A stretch of 64,000 bases of DNA, taken from the NCBI GenBank assembly GCA_020698575.1, contig CM036255.1:33611911-33675910 (forward strand). Direction: 5' to 3'. The notes beneath the pieces are model-generated. The model did no database searches, was not told where the DNA came from, and saw nothing but the letters and a program-made list of their open reading frames with translations. The stretch is from Bostrychus sinensis (taxonomy: Eukaryota > Chordata > Actinopteri > Gobiiformes > Eleotridae). Positions 14,601 to 26,122 of this stretch are shown here, piece after piece (position 1 is the first letter of the stretch; every line of letters starts with the position of its first letter). The position numbers were made by a program, and so were the translations under genes.

Positions 14601-17600
14601 ATAGGATTCCCATTGGAATATAATGGGGAGATTCTGACATTGCCATGGCAAAACCCTACAATCCAAAGCATGAGTCCAATTGAGTTTTTTCGTTGTTGTG
14701 AGCTGATGGACTTCGCTGCCAAATTTCGTACATTTCCAATAAATTTTGTTTTTGCCCTTCAATGGGGATTTTTGCATCCCTCTGCAGGGGGCGCTATTGC
14801 AACAATTGGCATTTTTTTTGTCTTTCATACCCATAGGTCCATGGAGTAAATAAGTGATTAAAATTTTATCCACATTGGGCTCTGCATGTGTGAGTTAGAA
14901 AAAATTATGGTTTGTTAGTGAGCCACAGAATAAACATGAAATTTGGGGCTGTGCTGTGGCAACACCGTTTAATATTCTACAAAACCTTCAACAACTTTTG
15001 GTCAGACGCCTCTCCAGATGATGTTGACAAAATTTGAGGTCATTTACTTAAACGCCCTCAGACGAGTTCGTTAAAATGTGAAGGCTGCAAATCAGGGGCT
15101 CACATGATCAATCCAAGATGGCCGACTTCCGGTTAGTCAGGGGGCGTGGCCACAATATAATTTTTTGGTCGTATGGACATGAAGCATATGTGAACCAAAT
15201 TTCGTTTGGCTCCGTCAAAGTAAGCACTGGGACGTCCCATTGGCTGAAGTGGATATTTGGGGCGTCACCATGGCAACAGGATGGGAGATGGGGTGGGGCC
15301 ATCATTGACTTTTTTGATGAAGGTCATGTGACAGATATGTGTACCAAATTTCGTTAGTGTACGATAAAGTTTATTTTTATCTTCGGGCGGTGTGTGTAGT
15401 GCACGAAATATTCTAATCTAAAACATTCGTACGGAGTGATATTACATCCTGATGTTGTTCGAGTTGGTGCGATCTGTACTGCAGAGGTAGTCCTCCATCA
15501 AACAAAATAGACTGGCTGTGTATCTTTGGTGCAGTGCTGCCCCCTGTTGGACCGGCGCAGGCTCTCATTTACTAGAACTGCAGTGTATTTACTGCGGAGT
15601 GTGTGACGCTGTGCGGTGGAAACTGGGGGTAACTCCAGCCACAAGAGGTTAGCAAAGGAACAAAGAAGTAGTTTGGGTGAATTCTTTACTATTGTAGCAT
15701 ATAAGGCCTTTTAAAAGCATTTACCCCTGAACTAGAGGATCCCTTGTTTCAGTCCAGGTTTGTTATACCAACTTTACCTCGCTCTTATCTTTTCAGATGA
15801 CTCCTAAGTCCAAGAGGAAGAGTATTCTGGTGAGGATGCTGCGGCCTGTCTCTGTCGCCTTTGGTGAGTATTAATTATATTATTTTATTTAATTATCTGT
15901 GAGTAAAAATTATAAAATGATTAAATGAACAAAAAAATAAATAAAACAACAGTAATAAACATAAATATTCACTCATTCATTCATGTTTTCCTTGATAAAT
16001 GTAAAACAGAGATGGAGTTTGACCTGGACAAAGCTCTGGAGGAAGTCCCCATCCACATCGAGGACCCGCCCCCTCCGCCTCCCACTGCGACGCCATTGGA
16101 CAGACCAGCCGCCCATCACGCTGAAGCCCCACCCCCTGCCGCCGCCTCTGTGTCAGACCTGCCCCCGGTCCAGCACCAGACTCTGGACCACCAGACCAAG
16201 TTCAGACCCAAGCCAAAGAAACGCTCTAAACCTTCAAGGATCAAAGTAAGACCAGGGCCAAAACAAGAGCTAAACCAGGACTAAACCAGGATTAAACAAG
16301 GACTAAACCAGGACTGAACCAGGACTAAACCAGGACTAAACCAGGACTAAACCGGGACTAAACCGGGACTAAACCAGGACTAAACCAGGACTAAACCAGG
16401 ACTAAACCAGGACTAAACCAGGACTGAACCAGGACTAAACCAGGGCCAAAACAAGGACTGAACAAGGACTAAACTAGGACTAAACCAGGACTAAACCAGG
16501 ACTAAACCGGGACTAAACCAGGACTAAACAAGGACTAAACAAGAGCTAAACTAGGACTAAACCAGGACTAAACCAGGGCCAAAACAAGGGCTAAACCAGG
16601 ACTAAACCAGGACTAAACCAGGACTAAACAAGGACCAGGACTGAACAAGGACTAAACCAGGACTGAACAAGGACTAAACCAGGACTAAATCAGGGCCAAA
16701 ACAAGGGCTAAACCAGGACTAAACCAGGACTAAACCAGGACTAAACAAGGACTGAACCAGGACTGAACCAGGACTAAACAAAGACTAAACCAGGACTAAA
16801 CCAGGGCCAAAACAAGGACTAAACCAGGACTAAACCAGGACTAAATCAGGTCTAAACCAGGACTAAACCAGGACTAAACCAGGTCTAAACAAGGACTGAA
16901 CCAGGACTGAACCAGGACTAAACAAAGACTAAACCAGGACTGAACAAGGACTAAACCAGGACTAAATCAGGGCCAAAACAAGGGCTAAACCAGGACTAAA
17001 CCAGGACTAAACCAGGACTAAACAAGGACTGAACCAGGACTGAACCAGGACTAAACAAAGACTAAACCAGGACTAAACCAGGGCCAAAACAAGGACTAAA
17101 CCAGGACTAAACCAGGACTAAATCAGGTCTAAACCAGGACTAAACCAGGACTAAACCAGGTCTAAACAAGGACTGAACCAGGACTGAACCAGAACTAAAC
17201 AAAGACTAAACCAGGACTGAACAAGGACTAAACCAGGACTAAATCAGGGCCAAAACAAGGGCTAAACCAGGACTAAACCAGGACTAAACCAGGACTAAAC
17301 AAGGACTGAACCAGGACTAAACCAGGACTAAACAAAGACTAAACCAGGACTAAACCAGGGCCAAAACAAGGACTAAACCAGGACTAAATCAGGTCTAAAC
17401 CAGGACTAAACCAGGACTAAACCAGGTCTAAACCAGGTCTAAACCAGGACTAAACCAGGACTACACCAGGACTAAACCAGGTCTAAACCAGGTCTAAACC
17501 AGGTCTAAACCAGGACTAAACCTGGACTAAACCAGGTCTAAACCAGGTCTAAACCAGGTCTAAACCAGGACTAAACCAGGTCTAAACCAGGTCTAAACCA

Positions 17601-20600
17601 GGACTAAACCAGGTCTAAACCAGGACTAAACCAGGTCTAAACCAGGTCTAAACCAGGTCTAAACCAGGACTAAACCAGGTCTAAACCAGGTCTAAACCAG
17701 GTCTAAACCAGGTCTGAACCAGGACTAAACCAGGTCTAAATCAGGACTAAACCAGGTCTAAACCAGGTCTAAACCAGGTCTAAACCAGGACTAAACCAGG
17801 TCTAAACCAGGTCTAAACCAGGACTGAACCAGGACTAAACAAAGACTAAACCAGGACTAAACCAGGTCTAAACCAGGTCTCCTGTATGTTCTCAGCGTGC
17901 TGTAGGGCCTCCTGCTGCTGCTGTGGACTCTGAGCAGAACAGTTTTATGGAGAAACTGGACGAAGGATTTGACGAGTTTTTCTCTAAAACTGTCTCTAAA
18001 CTCAGCCTCAAGTAAGGACGACAGTTTTCTTTTGTTAACAGAATATAAAGTAATAGTTTTTTGGGGTTTTTTTGTGATCAAATATTTATTTAGTTGTGCA
18101 GTTTGCCTTACAGTTGTAAAGTAATTGTTTAGCAGAACTCTTTAATCATGTACTGGGATGTTAAAATATTCTGGGCTCTTAAGACGTCATTTTTGGCCGT
18201 GCAGAGCAAAAACCAATGAAACCATGCCATTTTTTTCTAAAGCACTAGAGCTCTCACAGTTTGTTTTTTTGTCTTCTCTGCAGACGTCCGGTGACTAAGA
18301 CGAACTCTCAGGAAACAGAGAAGAAACGCGAGTCCAGGCGGAGCGGCTTCTTCAACTACATCAAGTCACGGACGTCTCGCTCGGAGAAGTCCCACGGCGC
18401 GGCGGCCATTTCTCCTCCAGCCTCCTCCTCCTCTTCTTCTTCTTCTTCTTCTGCTGCTGCTGCTCCCACAAACACCTCCTCCGCAGCGCCCTCTGCTGTT
18501 CCCGCTGTCACAGAAGAAGAAGAACTCTCTCCGACTTCTCCCACGGCTCCAGTGAAGGCCCCAGAGCCTCACGGTGATCTGCAGAGGGCCAAGTCCCAGG
18601 AGCAGACCGAGGAGGCGCCGGCGCATCCAAGCGAACCCGACGGAGAGGAGTCCAAACCGGAGAAGAAGACCGAGGCCCTCCCCCACGCCCCCCACGTCCC
18701 GCGACACATAGGGATCCCCGTCCTGGGCATGAACCTGATGGCTGAGATGAAGGCGAGGCAGGAGAAACTGGCAGCTCAGAAGGTCCCAGAGCTTTTTTTA
18801 GTCATGACTTAGGTTTGATTTAGAAATTGTGTCATCGTCCACTTATTGTTGATCAAATGAAGGGTACTTTAACAGAATCAGCGAGTGCGTTTATGTGCAG
18901 TCGAGCGTCCCGGGTACGACAGAGAAACCAGGATCCTCATATCCCTGTGTACAAGACAAATGTGAGGATCTCAGAGTCAGACTTCAGCGAGGTCCCACAG
19001 CGGCTGCAGTGTAGTGACTGTAGTTTAATTCAAGAGCAGCGGGTCGCAGACTTTTGCTGCCTTCGTGTGCTGTGGGAATTATGGAAAATACCACTTGCCG
19101 ACATCAAATTTGCACATGAACGCCCCCTTTTTGTCGTAATTTCCACTGGAGGTAATTTTGATTCCTGAGTTGCCGAAATGAGGTCGGACTTGATCTTTCA
19201 AAATGGTGGAGAGCAGCGAAGAAATTGTGGATGGTATAAAATGCGTAGGCTAATAAATGTTTTTACTCAGGTTAGCTCATTGTTTAATTATGTAGCATAC
19301 ACACTTTTAACATAGTAATTTTTACACAGTAACAAACTCGTACAATTCTGTCCTTGAGTTTTGATGAATCGTGTTCTTGTCGTAGCAGATGAATGAATAA
19401 GTCCAGGACTGTTTTACCCATGTAGCAATTCAAGATAAAGTTTCTGTCTGCCATTTTTTATTATGCTACGACCACAACTAGGGCTGTAACGATACAGTAA
19501 CTGTATCGATTTTTTTTCCTATGATACAACTACATCGATACACATGACTGTGTATTGAATCGTATCGTTTTCTAGGAAGTGAATATCGATACACATGAAG
19601 TATCGATCAATAAAATCGGAAATATCTAAATTAGAAATTTGTATGTTAAAATAAAACCAGATATGGCTTTTTGGAGATAAATTTTGTGTTTTTAATTAAA
19701 TAAAATGTTATATTAAACTTTTCTTCACTCTCTGTCTGCGGGACATAATCAACCCCTGCCGCGGTGCTACATTTGAGAGCAAACTTTTATGATTTTTGGC
19801 AAAAAGTTGCTGTATTGATTATCGATACGAAGGTGTTGATAATCGAATCGTATCGTTCCAAATTAGCCAATATCGTTCTTGAATCGTATTGAAACACTTC
19901 TAATCGATACATATCGTGTTGTTGCAAAAACGTATCGTTACACCCCTAACTACAACAGCACGTGAGCACAACTCGTAATTTCCTATTTACAAGTGGAAAA
20001 TATCATCTTTCCTGTATCACGTGAAGGCAGCAAAAGTAACAAGGTCCAGGGCTGAGCATGAAGGCGGCCATCTTGTTAGCTAGATTGTTATTGTAGATTG
20101 TTTTGTTGAATATCACTAGATCAGGAGTTTTGGAAGCCCAGGTACAAGCTACAGACGCTGTGTTTGCACATGCTCAGTTCACCTGCCGCAGTCAGAAACC
20201 AGGACACTGTGTTTATATGCCACAGTGTCCCGGTTACTACTGGAGTCGAGAATCTTGGTTTCTCATCCTGGATACTGAGTTTTTGTCCCTCTGTGGCTGG
20301 AAATGTGTTGCAAGCACCCATACCACACTCCTCCATAAATCCAGAATATTTTTGCTGCGATACAATACATTTCAATTAGTTTTGATTCGATTCGGCTGAT
20401 TTAGAACAATAAGATTCAATACGATTCAACACCTTCATATCGATACAATCAATACAACCACTTTTTGCAAAAAATCATGAATGTGCACTCAAATCTAACA
20501 CCGCAGCCAGAGCTGGTTATGTCCAGCAGACAGAGAGCGAAAAAAACTTACATATAACATTCCATCCAAAAAGATATATATGGTTTATATTTAACAGGCA

Positions 20601-22380
20601 ACTTTCAAATATTGACATTTCTGATATTATCATTTTTTTTTCCATGTATGTCAATATGCATTAGCTAGAAAACGATTTGATACAAGGTGATGTGTATTGA
20701 TATAGCTGTGTTGTAGGAATAAAAAATTGATACATCGAACTGTATTAGTAACTGTATTGTTACACCATGAATATTTTGTCATGTATACAACAATATATAT
20801 AATTCTTTAAATGACAGGTTTTTGTGGTGGCATTGTTACAAAAACCTTGCGTTTAAATCCTTTTTAAAATATTGAACATTTTATATCAATGATCAGAGGT
20901 AGGTAGGTGATTAAATTAAATCAATGGAAGTAGAATATAATAATAATTTATAATGTTTTTATAGCTACACAACAGAAAAGCGCAGTGTACACACTTAACG
21001 GTTTAACATTAGAAAAGTCCCTGAGGGTTAAGACAAACATTGGACATCCTCATGGCCCAGTTTTTATTATAACTCATGATATAAGTACATATGGGTTTTT
21101 AGTGTCATAAAGCTGGTTCATTTAAAGTCCAGACCTGTCCTGGACACAGAGTCTGTCCTCTCAGGTCTCAGCTCACAGTTAATCCAGGACCAATCTGTGG
21201 AGCTGGGAGCATGAGAAATACTTAGTAATTATTTAAATATTTTTATTTCAGGCTGCAGCAATGGCCAAGACGGAGAATGTGGACATAAAGGAGAAAGGGG
21301 ACAAGGTGGACAAAGGGGACCAGGTGGAAAAAGGGGACAAAGTGGACAGTGCTGCAGGTGAGACAGCGGCTTGTTTTTGTTTTAAATTAATCTGCTTTAG
21401 TGTCTTAAAGCTGTAACTCTTCTGTTTGTTTGTTTTCTCCTGGAGTTAAACCAGAGCCTCCTCCCCCTGCCCCCGCTGACCCTGAAGAGTCCAGACCAGA
21501 ACCAGCGCCGAGATCCAAACCCAGGACTTCAACTTCCACCAGTCCCACAAGTCCAACCAGTCCCACTGTCGGCCCACACGGTAAAGTCCACACAACTAAC
21601 TCCTCCAGAACTCCAGGTCTAAACCTGGACTAAACCTGGTCTAAACCTGGTCTAAACCAGGTCTAAACCTGGTCTAACCCAGGTCTAAACCTGGTCTAAA
21701 CCTGGTCTAAACCTGGTCTAATCCAGGTCTAAACCTGGTCTAAACCTGGTCTAAACCAGGTCTAAACCTGGTCTAAACCTGGTCTAAACCTGGTCTAAAC
21801 CTGGTCTAACCCAGGTCTAAACCTGGTCTAAACCTGGTCTAACCCAGGTCTAAACCTGGTCTAAACCTGGTCTAACCCAGGTCTAAACCTGGTCTAAACC
21901 TGGTCTAAACCTGGTCTAATCCAGGTCTAAACCTGGTCTAAACCTGGTCTAAACCTGGTCTAACCCAGGTCTAAACCTGGTCTAAACCTGGTCTAAACCT
22001 GGTCTAATCCAGGTCTAAACCTGGACTAAACCTGGTCTAAACCTGGTCTAAATCAGGGCTAACTCAGGTCTAAACCTGGTCTAAACCTGGTCTAAACCTG
22101 GTCCAAACCAGGTCTAAACCAGGGCTAAACCAGGTCTAAACCTGGACTAAACCTGGTCTAAACCTGGTCTAAATCAGGGCTAACCCAGGTCTAAACCTGG
22201 TCTAAACCTGGTCCAAACCAGGTCTAAACCTGGTCTAAACCAGGGCTAACCCAGGTCTAAACCTGTTTTTTTTTATTCTGTTCCTCATTTATACAACCCC
22301 AGGACTTAGCTCTCCCCAGTACAAGCTTCTCAGTGTGACAGTAGTACAGACAGTAGTAGTAGTAGTAGTAGTAGTAGTAA

Positions 22381-22419
<39 letters not shown>

Positions 22420-25400
22420 CTCTGGTCACCTGTTTTAGGGAATAAGTGGACCTCTCAGTGTTCCTTTGGTACTGAGTGTATTTGTATTTTTTGTTGTTCT
22501 GTATTTTCCAGAGGACTTTCCAGCTCCAGCCTCAGACCGAGCTCCACTTCCCGCTCCTCGCCTGAAGAGGGCGCCGTCAGAACAGGACAGAGACCTCAGT
22601 GTGACCGTCTCCACATCTGCAGAGGAAGGTGAGCGTTTCAGCCGAGAGCTGCTGTCTCTGAACATTTAACACACGGCTGATTCTGTAGCACCAACGTCTG
22701 TTTTTATACTGTTTCAGTCTGTTTTTATGAAACTTTAAAAGGCTTGGTACCTCTACAGTCCTCATGTCCAAATATGGTCACTTCCTCAAATATAATAAAT
22801 TGGAATTGGGCTGTGACAAGATCTCGCAATCTCATGACCTCGCAAGAATAAAATGTCACAAGATTCTTGGATTTTGTAGCTGAACATTTGACAGTGTTTA
22901 TCTTCTGCTGTGAAGCGCAACAGAAGTAAATCTCCCATTCACTTTTTCCTATAGACTTTTTTAAAAATGCGTATATTAAGAGTAAAGAGTAAAAGCTCGA
23001 CAGAGGACAATCAGCTCTGTGGTAATCAAAAACATTATCTTAAACTTGAATAATCTGCAAAATACATTTGTAGCTTTGCCTTTTGCAAGTTTCTGATTTT
23101 TTTTGTTACTAATTGTGTTATCGTCATGAGTTACCACAGAGCTGATTATCCTCCTTTAAGCTTTTAAACTCTTAATATTCGTATTTTTCAAAAGGTCTAG
23201 GGCAGACGTGTCCAAAGTGCGGCCCAGGGTCCATTTGTGGCACGGTTTAAGATTTCATATGGCCCTCTGCTTCTATGACAAAATGCATTACTTATGGCCC
23301 TCCAGCACTTTTGTACAGTGTTTCTGTCGCTTTGTCTGTACTTTTGTGCGTCTCATCTAAACCTCTCTGCCTTGTATTTTCAAATTGTGTTGCAAAATAA
23401 TTGCAGTTGTAGTTTTTATGTTCAAAGATATTATTTTGTTGGGACTTAGATTAGAATGAGCTTTATTAATTGCACAGTAGAGAAGATCACTTGTTCAGGC
23501 AGATCTTATACAGAATAAAGTGCAGAAAGCAAGAAAATAAAGTGAGCATGCATCACAGACAAAAAGGTGCAAGACAAAAGTGACTTTTGTTAGATTGTGT
23601 TGTCAGAGAAAATAATTTATAATTATTTGGCTTATAATTATTTATAAATACTTATAAAACAGTGAGCATTATATTTATTCTGTGTGCGTTTAGTTCCTAG
23701 AAAACATCAGGAGCGACTGTTGGCCCTTGAAGATTTGCACATCTTCAGATCTGGCCCTCATTGGAAAAAGTTTGGCCCTCCCTGGTCTAGGGGGAAAATG
23801 AATGGAAAATTTTCTTCCGACACCAGAGGGGGGCACTGTTGCGCTCCTTTGCATATAATTCAAATAATAAAAGTAAAAGTTGATTTTAAAAATGCACGTA
23901 AGTAGTTTATTTAACATTTTATAATTTTCAGATGAATAAATAAAACGTTTCATTAGTGTAAAATACATTTTTCAGTATTGTCTCGTCTCGTGGGATTTGT
24001 TTCTGGTCACGCCCCTAGATTGGAATAAAACATCAGTATACAGTATTTAAAAATAATATGTGTCAAATCTAATGTTACTCAGAAAAGGAACGCCTGGAAT
24101 TACTAACTTTATGAAAAACTCCATAACCGACTGACCCCGTGTTCATTTCCCAGGTGAATGCTCATTAGACGGCGATGCGTTCGAGTCCCCCGTGAACCTG
24201 GGAAACGTGGACGTCGGCGGCAGACAGTGGTCGTCCCTGAAGAGAGCCCAGAGTCCGGACTCCTCGGAGAAGAGCGAGGAGCGGGAGAGAGCCAGGTCCC
24301 TCCCGGCCTACGGTGAGACCCGAGTCCCGCCGGCGCTCGCTGACGGTCAGGCAGAACATTATGACCACCCGCCCCGCACACAGCACTCTGCACTCTGCTC
24401 CTTCCTTTAGACCACTGCTGATTAGGGATGTAAGGATGCACTGAAGTCACGATTCGATGTGATTCACGATTTTCTGTTCACGCTTACGATTTTTTTGCAG
24501 ACTTAGCTGCAGTGTAATTATGACCAAAATATTTTTTTACAGAGCTTATTTGTGTCTCCTTGATAAACTTAAAATGTTGTACAATTCTTATTAACAGAAA
24601 TGTAATAAAAAAGTAGATATTAAAACAATGACATGTAAAAATTCCAGAAATATATAACATAATTTGTTAGTGACTTTTATTAACATCTTTCTACTCTCCT
24701 CCAAAAACAACAAACTTTTGTAGCAAGCAATGCACAGAGAGCGCGTAAATCCACTCCTCAGTGATTTATAATGGGCCTAATAAAAGTCAAGTTTTATAAA
24801 AATATCAGTGAGGAAAGACACATCCTCAGTAAAGAGTCTGGTCTCCATGGAAACGCTCCGGGGGAGGGGCCACTGAAACTTCAGATAAACTTTAGCTGTT
24901 GTTAGCCACTTAGCTTTGCTTTAGCTCGCTGCTAACAACAAGCTACTTTCTGATCGATGGTAAACGGAGCGAACAGGTGCAGCCTAAAAAAAACCTTCAG
25001 TTGTGTCTCTCTCTGTCCTGGGCTCAGTGCTGTTCCTCTGGGAATGAGACGCTCAGAGGACAGAAAGTACACTCCTGGGCCGCTCCGAGTAATTAACCAA
25101 TTGTGCAGCCTTTTCATGCTCCCAGAACGTCGGGCCAGTGATTTTACGAGTTCTGTAAACTAAAAATTAATATAAATGCATGTTTCTTTAAAGTAAAATG
25201 TCCAGGTAATGATGTCTAGCGCCAAACACCTGAGCCAGATTACATCAGTGACCTGAGCGCTGTATTAAAGGGACATGGCGATTCTTTTTTTTTTTTTACA
25301 CCGATTAAAAATTTCTCTCTTTTGCATCGATTTTTAGCCGATTTACGAAGAATGGTTGCATCCCTACTGCTGACAGATCCTGACCTCTGCAGGAGCCGCT

Positions 25401-26027
25401 CTGTCCCAGTCGTCTGCTGCAAACAACTCCAAATTTGTACTCAAATAAAAGTTCTGTTAATTCAAAAATAACATTACTCAAGTAGAAGTAAAAGTAGCAA
25501 ACAAAAAGTAAAAGTAAAAAAGTGTTGCGTATGAAATTAATTCAAAATATTCATTTTACTTGAATAAAAGTATAAAAATATCATCACAAACTTACTCAAG
25601 TAAAAGTAAAAGTACGTTTTACTACTACTACTTACTAAAATGCGCTCAGAAAGTACTTTTTCTTCTTCAAAAAACTATGTGAGTAAAAGGATGTAGTTAC
25701 TGTCCATCACTGCAGTTTGTCCCTGGTCAAACTCGCTCAAATCCACACATTTACACATTTTTCCTGCTGGGACACCTGGACTCTGAGGACAGACTCTTGT
25801 CACTAACAGGAGCCATGTTTGTTTGGGTCAGCGGCGCTCTGCTCTGATTGGTTACTCCGCCTGTGATTGTTCCCTACAGGAGGCGCTGTGTACTGCATGA
25901 TATAAGGTCACCGCCTTCCTCGAGTATAAATACGTTTGTGTTGTTTGCAGTGACGCCTCTGTCTCCGTCTGGAACTGACCCAGGATCAGCTGAGGAAGAA
26001 GAAGAGAAAAGTCCTGATTTTGGATCA

Positions 26028-26059
<32 letters not shown>

Positions 26060-26083
26060 GGGAGGAGCTAAAGACGCCGAAAT

Positions 26084-26122
<39 letters not shown>

